Origin: Duodenibacillus sp.
GTDB lineage: Bacteria; Pseudomonadota; Gammaproteobacteria; Burkholderiales; Burkholderiaceae_F
Reading direction: 5' to 3'
NCBI GenBank assembly: GCA_017628205.1
Contig: JAGBZO010000007.1
Coordinates: 1 to 64,000, forward strand
DNA length: 64,000 bases
Positions within the stretch are counted from its first letter, which is position 1; every line of letters starts with the position of its first letter. The notes under the pieces were generated by a model. The model was given only the letters and a program-made list of their open reading frames with translations. It ran no database searches and was not told the origin of the DNA. The position numbers were made by a program, and so were the translations under genes. This document shows, piece after piece, positions 8,748-17,755 of this stretch.

Positions 8748-9029
8748 ATGGCTTTTGGTGCAAAAGGCAAGGGTAAGCCCCGCCGTGCCAACCAACAGAA
8801 TGCGCTCTTCAAGCGCAAGAAGTTCTGCCGCTTCACGGTAGAACACGTCGAACAGATCGACTACAAGGACATCGATACCCTGCGTGACTTCATCCAGGAA
8901 AACGGCAAGATCATGCCGGCTCGCTTGACTGGCACGAAGGCTATCTACCAGCGTCAGCTCGACACCGCGATCAAGCGCGCTCGCTTCCTCGCTTTGTTGC
9001 CCTACACCGATAACCAGGGGACCCGTTAA
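8748..9029 (+). CDS. rpsR: Ribosomal protein bS18
   Basis: Basic 93-residue small-subunit protein that pairs with bS6. Shows '[19 protein letters not shown]' and '[18 protein letters not shown]' motifs of bS18. AGGAG stands nine bases before the ATG; three bases separate it from priB and two from rplI. Confidence 0.98.
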   Translation: MAFGAKGKGKPRRANQQNALFKRKKFCRFTVEHVEQIDYKDIDTLRDFIQENGKIMPARLTGTKAIYQRQLDTAIKRARFLALLPYTDNQGTR

Positions 9030-9031
9030 TC

Positions 9032-9481
9032 ATGCAGATCATTCTTCTCGAAAAGATCAATCACCTCGGTGAACTCGGTACCATCGTTAAGGTTAAGGAT
9101 GGCTACGCTCGTAACTATCTGATCCCGACCGGCCGCGCCAAGCGTGCCACGCAGGCCGCCATCGCTGAATTCGAAGCTCGCCGCGCCGAACTCGAACAGG
9201 CTCAGGCCGAACGCGTTGCCAACGCCCAGGCTTTGGCTGACAAGCTCAACGGTCAGGTTCTCGTTATCACCAGCAAGGCCGGCGTTGACGGTCGCTTGTT
9301 CGGTTCTGTAACGAACGCCGACATCGCTGAAGCCGTTGCCAAGCTCGGTATGGAAATCAAGAAGAGCCAGGTTCGTACTCCGCTCGGCGCCATCAAGGCC
9401 GTCGGCGAATACACGATCACCATCGCTCTCATGACCGACATCACCGCTGACGTTGTCGTTCAGGTTGTTGCCGAAGCCTAA
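9032..9481 (+). CDS. rplI: Ribosomal protein bL9
   Basis: Large-subunit protein with two domains joined by a long helix: N-terminal domain '[21 protein letters not shown]' and the signature '[13 protein letters not shown]', then the charged connecting helix (~40-75), then the C-terminal rRNA-binding domain. 149 residues, the normal length. Last gene of the operon, closed by tandem terminators. Confidence 0.98.
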   Translation: MQIILLEKINHLGELGTIVKVKDGYARNYLIPTGRAKRATQAAIAEFEARRAELEQAQAERVANAQALADKLNGQVLVITSKAGVDGRLFGSVTNADIAEAVAKLGMEIKKSQVRTPLGAIKAVGEYTITIALMTDITADVVVQVVAEA

Positions 9482-9501
9482 TTCGTTAGGTTAAGCAGAT
9501 C

Positions 9502-9530
9502 AAAAGCCAGCTCATCGAGCTGGCTTTTCT
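9502..9530 (+). terminator. Intrinsic terminator after rplI
   Basis: Perfect 12-bp stem (9502-9513 with 9517-9528), three-base loop, ending in T-rich sequence. Confidence 0.9.
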
Positions 9531-9533
9531 TTT

Positions 9534-9579
9534 ATCCGAAACGTGAATCTGAAAGCGAAACGTTTCGGATAAATTTTTT
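9534..9579 (+). terminator. Second hairpin with T-run
   Basis: An 11-bp stem (9534-9544 with 9560-9570) followed by AAATTTTTT directly after the first terminator; a back-up terminator between rplI and dnaB. Confidence 0.65.
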
Positions 9580-9688
9580 CTCCGTTCGATACAAGAAGAT
9601 CATCGGACTCGGTATAGTTAGGTCACGAAAAAGAAGCTTTAACGGCGTGTCGGCGACGGCGCGCGACGTTTTTTTAACGGTTACGTGT

Positions 9689-11134
9689 ATGTTAGATGAT
9701 CTCATGACGCCTTCCGAGCTTGAAATGCCCGACATGATGCCCGCCAATGACGCGGAGGTGGCTTCGGTGCGCCGACCGCCTCAGTCCATCGAGAGCGAAC
9801 AGTGCATTTGGGGCGGTTTGATGCTCGACAATCATGCGTTTGATTTGGTGGCGGACGTTGTCAATCCCGACGATTTTTATCGTCGTGATCATCGATTGAT
9901 CTATGAAAAGATCTACGAGATGTGCAATGGCGGGCGCCCCGCCGACGTCGTGACGGTCTACACCGAATTGGAAGGCGAAGGGCGCGCTCAGGAAGTGGGC
10001 GGACTGCCTTACTTGAACAGCCTTGTGAATTCGACGCCGTCGGCGGCCAATATTCGCCGTTATGCCGAAATCGTGCGCGACCGTTCGATTTTGCGTCAGT
10101 TGATTACGGCGGGAGATACGATCGCGACCTCCGCTTTGTCTCCCGAATCGGCCAACGTGGCCCAGTTGCTCGATCAAGCGCAGAGCATCGTCTTTGCTAT
10201 CGACGAAAAGTCGAACAAGGGGAAGAAAGGCTTCCGGGTCTTGAACGATTTGGCCGGCGAAGTCACGCACGAGTTGCAAACCCTCTATCAGATGCGCAGC
10301 ACCGACGACGTGACGGGGCTTCCGACGAGTTTCGTGCGTTTGGATCGGATGACGGCCGGTCTGCAAAAGGGCGACCTGATTATTATCGCCGGTCGTCCGT
10401 CCATGGGTAAGACCTCCTTTGCGATGAACATCGCCGAATATGCCGGTCTCGGCTTGAAGATGCCGGTCGCCGTGTTCTCCATGGAAATGAGTTCCGTAGC
10501 ATTGGCCAAGCGTTTGATCAGTTCCGTCGGTCGCATCGACGCGCAGAAGATGCGCAAAGGCCGTCTGGACGACGCGGATTGGGCTCGCTATACGGAAGTG
10601 GTCGGCAACATGAGCAAGGCGCCGTTTTACATCGACGACACGCCCGCGTTGACCGTGAACGAATTGCGTTCGCGCGCCCGACGTTTGGTGCGAAAGACCG
10701 GGCCGCTGGCCTTGATCGTCGTCGACTATTTGCAGTTGATGTCGGGTTCGAGTCGCAACGGCGGCAATGAGAATCGTGCGACGGAAATCTCCGAAATCTC
10801 CCGCGGGCTCAAGGGCTTGGCCAAGGAAATGGACGTCCCCGTCATTGCGTTGTCTCAGTTGAATCGCAGTGTGGACGCACGTCCCGACAAGCGTCCCGTC
10901 ATGAGCGACTTGCGTGAATCGGGGGCCATCGAACAGGACGCCGATATCATCATGTTCATTTACCGCGACGAGGTCTACAACAAGGAAACGGTCGACAAGA
11001 ACGTGGCCGAAATCATTATCGGCAAGCAACGTAACGGTCCGACCGGGATCGTGCGCATGCGTTTTGACGGCCAGTTCACCCGCTTTGACAATTTGGCCGA
11101 AGACGCCAGCTTGCCGCCCGAAATGCAACAGTAA
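9689..11134 (+). CDS. dnaB: Replicative DNA helicase DnaB
   Basis: Hexameric 5'-3' helicase that unwinds DNA at the replication fork. The N-terminal DnaB domain begins at 'PQSIESEQCIWGGLMLDN'; the RecA-like motor has Walker A 'GRPSMGKTS' (Lys241 from this start), Walker B 'LIVVDYLQLM', and the arginine/sensor region 'SDLRESGAIEQDADIIMF'. No intein is present. The start is uncertain: a GTG at 9647 and ATGs at 9689 and 9704 all lack good ribosome sites; I take 9689 as a compromise. A TATAGT at 9613-9618 could be its -10 box. Terminators separate it from rplI; a DUF456 gene follows 17 bases after the stop. Confidence 0.96.
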   Translation: MLDDLMTPSELEMPDMMPANDAEVASVRRPPQSIESEQCIWGGLMLDNHAFDLVADVVNPDDFYRRDHRLIYEKIYEMCNGGRPADVVTVYTELEGEGRAQEVGGLPYLNSLVNSTPSAANIRRYAEIVRDRSILRQLITAGDTIATSALSPESANVAQLLDQAQSIVFAIDEKSNKGKKGFRVLNDLAGEVTHELQTLYQMRSTDDVTGLPTSFVRLDRMTAGLQKGDLIIIAGRPSMGKTSFAMNIAEYAGLGLKMPVAVFSMEMSSVALAKRLISSVGRIDAQKMRKGRLDDADWARYTEVVGNMSKAPFYIDDTPALTVNELRSRARRLVRKTGPLALIVVDYLQLMSGSSRNGGNENRATEISEISRGLKGLAKEMDVPVIALSQLNRSVDARPDKRPVMSDLRESGAIEQDADIIMFIYRDEVYNKETVDKNVAEIIIGKQRNGPTGIVRMRFDGQFTRFDNLAEDASLPPEMQQ

Positions 11135-11151
11135 AAGGAGTGTTCCCGTTA

Positions 11152-11658
11152 ATGGAATGGATTGCATCGATTGATTGGACCTCGGTCGCTTTGTGGTGCG
11201 TTGTGATTGCCTTGCAAGCGATCGGCGTGGCCGGAACGATTGTTCCCGCGCTTCCCGGCATTCCCATGGTCTTCGGCGGCATTTGGTTAGCCGCCTGGAT
11301 CGGAGACTATGAACAGATCGGTTGGGTGGCGTTGGTCGTTTGCGGTATTTTGACCGTGATCGGCTTTGCCGTCGATTGGGTGGCGCAAACGTTGGGCGCT
11401 CAAAAGGCGGGTGCCTCGAAGTGGGGCATCTACGGCTCGTTGGTCGGTACGTTCGCCGGGCTTTTCATGGGGATCTTCGGCATCTTGTTCATGCCTTTGA
11501 TCGGCGCTTTCGTCGGGGAATATCTCTACCAACGCGACTTGAAAGTGGCTCGCAACGTCGGTTGGGCGACGTGGGTCGGCATGATGGTCGGATCGGCGGT
11601 CAAGATCGCCATTGCGTTCACGATGATCGGGATCATGTTGTTGTCCCTGTGGGTTTAA
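11152..11658 (+). CDS. DUF456 family membrane protein
   Basis: A 168-residue inner-membrane protein of unknown function. It has glycine-rich membrane segments including 'GTIVPALPGIPMVFGGIW' near residue 25 and 'GASKWGIYGSLVGTFAGLF', both typical of DUF456. The AAGGAG at 11135-11140 overlaps a GTG start proposed by the longer frame, so the ATG at 11152 must be used. It is likely cotranscribed with dnaB; this says nothing certain about its role. Confidence 0.82.
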   Translation: MEWIASIDWTSVALWCVVIALQAIGVAGTIVPALPGIPMVFGGIWLAAWIGDYEQIGWVALVVCGILTVIGFAVDWVAQTLGAQKAGASKWGIYGSLVGTFAGLFMGIFGILFMPLIGAFVGEYLYQRDLKVARNVGWATWVGMMVGSAVKIAIAFTMIGIMLLSLWV

Positions 11659-11677
11659 TCCGCCCGTCGATCATAAC

Positions 11678-11714
11678 AAATCGCCCGACGCGAATCGGCG
11701 CCGGGCGATTTTTT
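11678..11714 (+). terminator. Intrinsic terminator after DUF456 gene
   Basis: Ten-bp stem (11678-11687 with 11702-11711) with an inner GCGC-rich section, followed by T-rich sequence. Confidence 0.85.
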
Positions 11715-11841
11715 ATGCCTAAATTTTAAGCACTCGTGTAAGTCATTAACGTATAAGACCTTTTTTCATGACAGGGTGCTTTTTTCCACAAAATCTGTGA
11801 CTAAGTCACGGCACCCAAAACGACAACTTTTACCAAAGACT

Positions 11842-13458
11842 TCACAAAACGTCGCTGGCATAGTCGGCCAATCGGCTGCGCTCGCCGCGCTGCAACGTCA
11901 CGTGACCGGCATGGCTCCAACCCTTGAAACGATCGACGACGTAGGTCAGCCCCGAGGAGCCTTCCGTCAGATAGGGCGTGTCGATCTGGGCGATATTGCC
12001 CAAACACACGATTTTGCTGCCGGGGCCGGCGCGCGTAATCAACGTTTTCATTTGCTTGGGCGAGAGGTTCTGCGCTTCGTCGATGATGACGAACTTGTTC
12101 AAGAACGTGCGACCGCGCATAAAGCTCATGGACTTGACGCGAATGCGGCTTTTGATCAAATCGACCGCGGCGTTTCGAGCCCACTCGCCCATAGAACGAT
12201 CGGATTTGTTGAGCACCTCCAAATTGTCTTCCAACGCCCCCATCCACGGAGCCATCTTCTCTTCTTCGGTACCGGGCAAGTAGCCGATGTCTTCGCCCAC
12301 GCTGACGGTGGCGCGCGTCACGATGATTTCCGTGAACTTGCGCATGTCCAGCGTTTGCGTCAAAGCGGCGGCCAGCGTCAAGAGCGTCTTTCCGGTACCT
12401 GCCTGCCCCAAAATCGTGACGAAATCAATGTCGGGATCCATCAGCAGGTTCATGGCCAAACACTGCTCGATGTTGCGAGCGTATACGCCCCAAACGGCGT
12501 TTTTGGGTTGCATGTAGTCCTTGAGCGTCGCGATGGTGGCCTTGCCCGCTTCGATGCTACGTACCTGAGCCAAAACGGCGCCGTCGGCTCCCACGACGAA
12601 TTCGTTGACATGGAGCGAGTCGACGATCGGATGTTTGAATCGATACCACGTCCGATTGTCCGCCTGCCACGTTTCCAAACCGACGGCCACGCTGTCCCAA
12701 AAATCTTCCGGCAAGACCGTCATGCCCGAATACAGAAGATCGGCGTCGTCGATCGTTTTGTCGTTGTAATAGTCTTCTGCGGCGAGCCCCAAGGCCGTGG
12801 CCTTGATGCGCATGTTGATGTCTTTGCTGACCAGAACGACGTTTTTGTCGGGATGGGCTTCTTGCAGGGCGCGAACCGAACGCAAAATGGTGTTGTCCGC
12901 TTTGCCCGTTTGCAGCATCGCGAGCGAATTCGGATCGGGCATGATCGTTTGCAAAAAGAGCTTGCCCGAAGCCTCTTTGTTTCCGATGCCGTTTAACGCG
13001 ATGCCGTCGTCGATCGTTCCGGTACTGCCCGCCAACAGTTGATCGATGCAGCGGCTCACTTGTCGGGCGTTGCGCGCGATGTCGGTCACACCTTTTTTGT
13101 GGTTGTCGAGCTCTTCGAGCGTGGTCATCGGCAGAAAAATGTCGTGCTCTTCGAAGCGGAACAAACACGTCGGGTCGTGCAACAACACGTTCGTGTCGAG
13201 GACGAACAAACGCGGTTTGCTGGTCGTGCCTTGGGCGCGCGGTTGACGCAGGCGACTGACATGGGTGGGACACGGTTCGATGTGCGCTTGCGGCGCAACG
13301 ACAATGGGCGCTTCCGTCGTCACGTCGGCGATTGGCTTAACCGCCTCGGGCGCCGGCGCGTCGCCGGCAGCTTGACGGCCGAGGCGTTTGGCGGCCGGGC
13401 CGTATTGGCTTTTGTCTACGGTAGCGCCTTTGGTCAAGGGAGCGGTCGGTAAGGGCAT
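11842..13458 (-). CDS. PhoH family protein with N-terminal PIN domain
   Basis: Two-domain protein of the PhoH2/YlaK type, predicted to couple an endoribonuclease to an ATP-driven RNA helicase. After a ~75-residue low-complexity, proline/alanine-rich N-terminus, the PIN domain starts at 'LFVLDTNVLLHDPTCLF' (first acidic residue) and the PhoH ATPase begins around residue 330 with Walker A 'ILGQAGTGKTLLT' and Walker B 'FVIIDEAQN'. The 538-residue length fits the family. GGAG lies six bases before the ATG. PhoH2 proteins often function as toxin-like RNases, but no separate antitoxin gene is visible here. Confidence 0.92.
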   Translation of the reverse strand: MPLPTAPLTKGATVDKSQYGPAAKRLGRQAAGDAPAPEAVKPIADVTTEAPIVVAPQAHIEPCPTHVSRLRQPRAQGTTSKPRLFVLDTNVLLHDPTCLFRFEEHDIFLPMTTLEELDNHKKGVTDIARNARQVSRCIDQLLAGSTGTIDDGIALNGIGNKEASGKLFLQTIMPDPNSLAMLQTGKADNTILRSVRALQEAHPDKNVVLVSKDINMRIKATALGLAAEDYYNDKTIDDADLLYSGMTVLPEDFWDSVAVGLETWQADNRTWYRFKHPIVDSLHVNEFVVGADGAVLAQVRSIEAGKATIATLKDYMQPKNAVWGVYARNIEQCLAMNLLMDPDIDFVTILGQAGTGKTLLTLAAALTQTLDMRKFTEIIVTRATVSVGEDIGYLPGTEEEKMAPWMGALEDNLEVLNKSDRSMGEWARNAAVDLIKSRIRVKSMSFMRGRTFLNKFVIIDEAQNLSPKQMKTLITRAGPGSKIVCLGNIAQIDTPYLTEGSSGLTYVVDRFKGWSHAGHVTLQRGERSRLADYASDVL

Positions 13459-13517
13459 GAAAGTCTCCGATCGAATCAGATGCAGTTCAGAGGACTATAG
13501 CGCAAAAATCAAAGCGC

Positions 13518-14807
13518 TTAGGCGCCGCGCAAAATGGACGGATCGTCCTTGACGGCTTGACACACGCCGCGATAAATGGCCTTGGCGATTTTCGTTTGAT
13601 ACGTCGTATTGCGAAGGTTGCGCTCGTCGGAGGGATTGCTCAGGAAACCGGTTTCGATCAGAATGGACGGAATGCCTTGAGCCTTCAAAACGGCAAAGTT
13701 GGCCGATTCGACGGTGCTTTTGTGCAACGGGCCGAGTTTTTTCAGTTCCGTCAGAACGCTCGCTCCCAGCTGCAAGCCGTAACGCAGTTTGGTTTCAGCG
13801 AGCATGTCGACGACCGTGTCTCGAGCCGAGCGACCGACGTCTTTGAAATCCATGCCGCCGATTTCGTCGGCGCGGTTTTGCGTTTGCGCTAACCAGCGCG
13901 CTTGCAGGGATGAAGCGCCCGAGGTGCTGAGCGTAAAGACGGACGTGCCGTTGGCTTTGGAGGACGTCCACGCGTCGGCATGGATACTGATGAACAGATG
14001 CGCGCGTTCTTTAACGGCGATGTTTGCACGTCGCGACAAGGGCAGAAACACGTCGCGACGTCGCGTCAAAATAGCCTTCATGCCTTGGGTGCGGTTGACG
14101 GCGTCGGCCAGTTTTTGCGCGATGGACAAGACAACGGTTTTTTCATAGGTTTTGAGTCGCCGACCAACGGCGCCGGGATCTTCCCCGCCGTGTCCGGGAT
14201 CGATGACCACGACGAGCGTTTCGGTTTTGGCCGATTTCTTGTCGGCCTGTTTCGGGCGCTGGCGTCCGGTTTCTTCACGCACGACGTTCGACTGTTTGGG
14301 GCTCGGTTCGCTCTGTTTGAGAATGTCGCGAATCGGATCGTCGGGGGTGGTCGTTCGATCGATGACCTGTTTCATCAAGTCGCGGTTGGTGGTGCCGAGT
14401 TCCAAAATCAAACGATGACCGAACGTGTCGATCGGGTTGCGCTGGTTGAACACGGGACGCACGTCGCCCTTGAGCTCGAAAACCAGACGAACGACGGTCG
14501 GCTTGTATTGTGCGACGCGAATGGAACGGATGTAGGGATCGTCGAGGCGAATGCGTTTGACACGGCTTTCGAAGGCCGAGGTCAACACCGTCTTTTTAAG
14601 GTCCAGAACCAAACGGAACGGCCGACGATTGCGCAAGACCATGTAACTGAAGTCGAGCTTTTTGTCCGACTCGATTGAAATGCGGGTCGAATCGTCGCCG
14701 GTCCATACACGCATGTCGAGTTTGGGGCCGGCGATGGCCGTCAACGGCGTGGCGCACAGCGCCAACGAACCGGATCCCAAAAAGAGCGCGCGACGCGTCA
14801 GTTCCAT
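13518..14807 (-). CDS. amiC: N-acetylmuramoyl-L-alanine amidase, AmiC-like
   Basis: Periplasmic zinc amidase that cleaves the stem peptide from peptidoglycan during daughter-cell separation. The N-terminus 'ELTRRALFLGSGSLAL' followed by an AXA-like site is a twin-arginine (Tat) signal, as in E. coli AmiC. Residues ~30-135 are an AMIN domain for septal localisation; the Amidase_3 domain starts at 'VVVIDPGHGGEDPG' (zinc His) with 'FISIHADAW' (zinc His) and 'SILIETGFLSNPSDE' (catalytic Glu). The ATG overlaps the tsaE stop as TGATG, and GAGG lies ten bases upstream, so the two are translationally coupled. 429 residues, normal length. Confidence 0.94.
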   Translation of the reverse strand: MELTRRALFLGSGSLALCATPLTAIAGPKLDMRVWTGDDSTRISIESDKKLDFSYMVLRNRRPFRLVLDLKKTVLTSAFESRVKRIRLDDPYIRSIRVAQYKPTVVRLVFELKGDVRPVFNQRNPIDTFGHRLILELGTTNRDLMKQVIDRTTTPDDPIRDILKQSEPSPKQSNVVREETGRQRPKQADKKSAKTETLVVVIDPGHGGEDPGAVGRRLKTYEKTVVLSIAQKLADAVNRTQGMKAILTRRRDVFLPLSRRANIAVKERAHLFISIHADAWTSSKANGTSVFTLSTSGASSLQARWLAQTQNRADEIGGMDFKDVGRSARDTVVDMLAETKLRYGLQLGASVLTELKKLGPLHKSTVESANFAVLKAQGIPSILIETGFLSNPSDERNLRNTTYQTKIAKAIYRGVCQAVKDDPSILRGA

Positions 14808-15304
14808 CAAAGCGTTTCCTCAATCACGGTAAGGGCCAGTGCCGATGCGGCCCGTGCGGTCACGTCACGCGACAAACCGCGAATCGTTAGTGTCAGTTCA
14901 AGATCGGCGTCGGGCAAATAGGGGTGCGCTTTTTCACTCCATTCGCACACGGTCAATTGGCCGGGACCGAACAAGTCGCGAAAACCGGCGTCTTCAAATT
15001 CGACGGGAGACTCGAAACGATAAAAGTCGAAATGATGAAAAGGCAGACCGTCCAAGACGTCGTAGTCTTCGACCAATTCGAAGGTCGGACTGCGCACGCG
15101 ACCGCTGACCCCGAGGGCACGCAACAGCGCTCGCGTGAACGCCGTTTTGCCGGCACCCAAATCTCCCGTCAGGCGGATGTTGAATCCCTGGCGCTCCACG
15201 ACGTCGCGATGCGTGCGCAACGAGGCGGCAACGCGGTTGGCCAGCGAGACGGTGGCCTCTTCGTTGTCAAGTGTAAAGACGGTGGTGAAAATCGGGTCGG
15301 TCAT
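14807..15304 (-). CDS. tsaE: tRNA threonylcarbamoyladenosine biosynthesis protein TsaE
   Basis: ATPase that works with TsaD and TsaB to install t6A37 on ANN-decoding tRNAs. Walker A is 'LTGDLGAGKTAFTRALL', followed by 'VRSPTFELVEDY' and 'HHFDFYRF', all TsaE hallmarks. The open frame reaches 15355 with a TTG; I prefer the ATG at 15304 ('MTDPIFTTVF'), giving 165 residues, close to the family's ~150-160. Neither start has a good ribosome site. The gene order tsaE-amiC is conserved in many proteobacteria. A TATAAT on the minus strand near 15362-15357 would give a near-leaderless transcript. Confidence 0.94.
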   Translation of the reverse strand: MTDPIFTTVFTLDNEEATVSLANRVAASLRTHRDVVERQGFNIRLTGDLGAGKTAFTRALLRALGVSGRVRSPTFELVEDYDVLDGLPFHHFDFYRFESPVEFEDAGFRDLFGPGQLTVCEWSEKAHPYLPDADLELTLTIRGLSRDVTARAASALALTVIEETL

Positions 15305-15510
15305 GATAAGGTCGAGGCGGTCGGACGAACGGTCCAATAGTCTGAAGTTGGCCAAATTATAATGGCCATCGGTTGGGGACGCGTCGACCGTAACAGAATT
15401 TCGATCTTCTTGACACGAATCGGCGGATTGTTAAGCGAGGCGGCGCTTCTTGCCTCGTATAATCGCTCGATACAATGCAAGCTCGGCGTTCGGCCGAAAA
15501 AGGAAACTAC

Positions 15511-16212
15511 ATGACACAATGCGCCAAAGACAAATGGGAGCTGTTCGTTTTCGATTGGGACGGCACCGTGATGGACACGACGTATCTGATCGCGCGCGCT
15601 TTGCAAGAGGCCAGTCTCAAGCTCGGTTACGCCGCGCCGACGATGGAGACGGCGCGTGCGGCCATCGGAATGGGATGGGCGGAAATTATTCAAATGGTGT
15701 GTCCCGAATGCCCGCCCGAGCGCTACGACGCGTTTTGTCAGGCTTATCGGGATTGGTATATTCATCGCGAGGCGACGGTGCGACTTTACGAGCACATGCC
15801 CGAGCTGCTGCAAGCCATGCATCAAGCCGGTTTGCGTTTGGCCGTGGCGACCGGCAAGAGCCGATTGGGCTTGAATCGCGTCTTTGGTTTGACGGGGATC
15901 GGCCCGTTGTTTGAGGCGACTCGTACCGCGGACGAATCGTTTTCCAAACCCAATCCCGCCATGCTCTATGAACTGAGCGACGAGACGGGCGTTCCCGTCG
16001 ACCGCATGGTGATGATCGGCGACACGACGCACGATTTGTTGATGGCGCAAAATGCCGGCTGCGACGGGGTCGGTTTGACTTACGGGGCCGGCACCCGACA
16101 GCAACTCGAGTCGATTCCTTCGCTGGCGGTGGTCGACTCGGTGCGGGAATTGGCTGACGTCCTGGGGCTCGGCCACTTGTTGGCGGCAAAACTGGACCAA
16201 AGCGAGGCTTAA
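15511..16212 (+). CDS. HAD-superfamily phosphatase (Gph/PGP-like)
   Basis: Small-molecule phosphatase of HAD subfamily IA. The 233-residue protein has motif I 'FVFDWDGTVMDTT' (nucleophile and acid Asp), a helical cap inserted after it, motif II 'VATGKSRLGL' (Thr/Ser plus Lys), and motif IV 'MVMIGDTTHDLLMAQNAG'. Substrate is uncertain; phosphoglycolate phosphatase is one option. AAAAAGGAA precedes the ATG at 15511, and a TATAAT at 15458-15463 is a likely -10 box. It is transcribed away from tsaE. Confidence 0.88.
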   Translation: MTQCAKDKWELFVFDWDGTVMDTTYLIARALQEASLKLGYAAPTMETARAAIGMGWAEIIQMVCPECPPERYDAFCQAYRDWYIHREATVRLYEHMPELLQAMHQAGLRLAVATGKSRLGLNRVFGLTGIGPLFEATRTADESFSKPNPAMLYELSDETGVPVDRMVMIGDTTHDLLMAQNAGCDGVGLTYGAGTRQQLESIPSLAVVDSVRELADVLGLGHLLAAKLDQSEA

Positions 16213-16227
16213 TTCACTAAAGCGAAA

Positions 16228-16264
16228 ATCCCGTTGATCTTTTTCGGATCAACGGGATGTTTTT
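16228..16264. terminator. Bidirectional terminator
   Basis: Perfect 12-bp stem (16228-16239 with 16247-16258), then a T-run into 16264. It lies between the convergent HAD and methyltransferase genes and overlaps the latter's last codon. Confidence 0.88.
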
Positions 16265-17063
16265 ATCGCGAGCGCGATTTATTGGGACGCCGGGTCGGGC
16301 CGTGTTTGACGGGGGAGGCGACCTGAGGCTTCTTGGCAACGGCTTTGCGAGCGCTTTTACCCGAGGCCAATACCGCAAAAACGGTGGGCAACTTCGGCAA
16401 GTCGGGCTCCGTTTGACGCCATTGGGCGGCCGTTTTCGTGCGAATGCACTCGTCGTTGCCGGTTACGTCCGTGGCCACGGTAATACGGGTCTCGGGCGCC
16501 AGATGTTCGGCCAATGCCGACAGCAAGCGGTTGTTGCGGTAAGGCGTTTCAATAAAGAGCTGGGTTTCGGGCTCTCGGCTGGCCGCTTCGAGACGGCGGA
16601 TGGCATCGAGACGCTCGGCGTCGTCGATCGGCAAATAGCCCAAAAAGCGAAAACGCTGTCCGTTCATGCCGCTGGCCATCAAAGTCAACAGAATCGAGCA
16701 GGGGCCGACCAGCGGTTTGATGTTGATACCGCGCTCCGTGGCGTAGGCGACGAGTCCCGCCCCCGGATCGGCCACGCCGGGACAGCCTGATTCGCTGACG
16801 ATGCAGCCGTTTTGTCCGTTCACGATCGGAGCGATCCACTCGGCGAAGCGAGCCGGATCGGGTTCGTGACCGATTTCGACGATGGTGAGCTCGGCGATCG
16901 GGACGGGATGCTCGAGCGCTTTTAAATAGGCGCGCGCACTTTTGGCGTTTTCAGCCAAAAAATAGCGGCACGCACGCGCGTGAGCCAAAGTGCCTTCGGG
17001 AATCGTTTCCGTCAAATCGCGCTCGGCGATTCGATTGGGCAACATAAATAAGATACCGGACAC
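16263..17063 (-). CDS. Tetrapyrrole-methylase-family SAM methyltransferase (RsmI-related)
   Basis: A 266-residue protein of the SAM-dependent 'uroporphyrin/tetrapyrrole methylase' fold, related to 16S rRNA ribose methyltransferase RsmI. Supporting motifs are 'CIVSESGCPGVADPG' (RsmI has an equivalent SDAGTP loop), 'VGPCSILLTLMASGMNGQRF' and 'FLGYLP'. The usual RsmI N-terminus 'LYVVATPIGN' is missing, and the C-terminus is a basic tail, so it belongs to the paralogous group that commonly sits next to maf in betaproteobacteria; its substrate is unknown. It starts with GTG, with AAGGAAG five bases upstream. Eighteen bases separate it from maf, so they form an operon. Confidence 0.85.
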   Translation of the reverse strand: MSGILFMLPNRIAERDLTETIPEGTLAHARACRYFLAENAKSARAYLKALEHPVPIAELTIVEIGHEPDPARFAEWIAPIVNGQNGCIVSESGCPGVADPGAGLVAYATERGINIKPLVGPCSILLTLMASGMNGQRFRFLGYLPIDDAERLDAIRRLEAASREPETQLFIETPYRNNRLLSALAEHLAPETRITVATDVTGNDECIRTKTAAQWRQTEPDLPKLPTVFAVLASGKSARKAVAKKPQVASPVKHGPTRRPNKSRSR

Positions 17064-17081
17064 GACAACTTCCTTCGTTGG

Positions 17082-17678
17082 TTAACCTTTGAGACCGGCC
17101 AGGGCGGGAATGCCGGCGTTGGCCAACATGGAGGTCAAACGCATCAAGGGCAAACCGATGAGCGAGGTCGGGTCGTCGCTCGCGACGCTTTGCATCAATG
17201 CGATGCCGAGCTTTTCGATTTTGGCGCTGCCGGCGCAGTCGTAGGGTTCTTCGCGACGCACGTAATCCTCAATCGTTTCGCGCGAAAGCGGGCGCATCGT
17301 GATGATGGTGTCGCTGACGGTTTCTTCCAACGTCCCGTCGGCGCGCACGACGCACACGGCCGTATGGAAAACCAGTCGACGCGACTGCATGCGTTCGAGC
17401 TGTTCGACGGCTTTTTCAAACGTATGGGGCTTGCCCAGAGCGACGCCGTCCAGATCGCAGACCTGATCGGAGCCGATGACAACGCTGCCCGGGTGCGCTT
17501 GAGCGACGGCCAACGCCTTGGCGCGGGCCAGACGTTGGCACACGTCCAAAGGCGTCTCTTCGGGTAAGACGGATTCGTCCACGTCGGGACTGACGCAAAC
17601 GTAGTCCAGACCGAGTCGATCGAGCAGTTCTCGACGATAACGCGAGCTGCTTGCCAAAATTAACGAATAGTTTGCCAT
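17082..17678 (-). CDS. maf: Maf nucleotide pyrophosphatase (YceF type)
   Basis: Hydrolyses modified nucleoside triphosphates (7-methyl-GTP in the YceF subgroup) as a house-cleaning enzyme. The 198-residue protein shows 'LILASSSRYRRELLDRLGL' at the N-terminus, 'VIGSDQVCDLDG' (catalytic Asp) and 'EEPYDCAGSAKIE'. The TxR/SDQ pattern fits YceF rather than YhdE. GAGG stands four bases before the ATG. It is divergent from yceD, the usual betaproteobacterial arrangement. Confidence 0.95.
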   Translation of the reverse strand: MANYSLILASSSRYRRELLDRLGLDYVCVSPDVDESVLPEETPLDVCQRLARAKALAVAQAHPGSVVIGSDQVCDLDGVALGKPHTFEKAVEQLERMQSRRLVFHTAVCVVRADGTLEETVSDTIITMRPLSRETIEDYVRREEPYDCAGSAKIEKLGIALMQSVASDDPTSLIGLPLMRLTSMLANAGIPALAGLKG

Positions 17679-17710
17679 AATGCCTCAAATGTACCGATAG
17701 GGCGATTGGT

Positions 17711-17739
17711 TTGATCGCCGTTCAACAGAGCATGATAGT
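17711..17739 (+). promoter_or_regulatory. Promoter for yceD
   Basis: TTGATC (17711-17716), 17 bases, GATAGT (17734-17739), 17 bases before the yceD ATG. Confidence 0.55.
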
Positions 17740-17755
17740 TTAGGAAACGATAAAA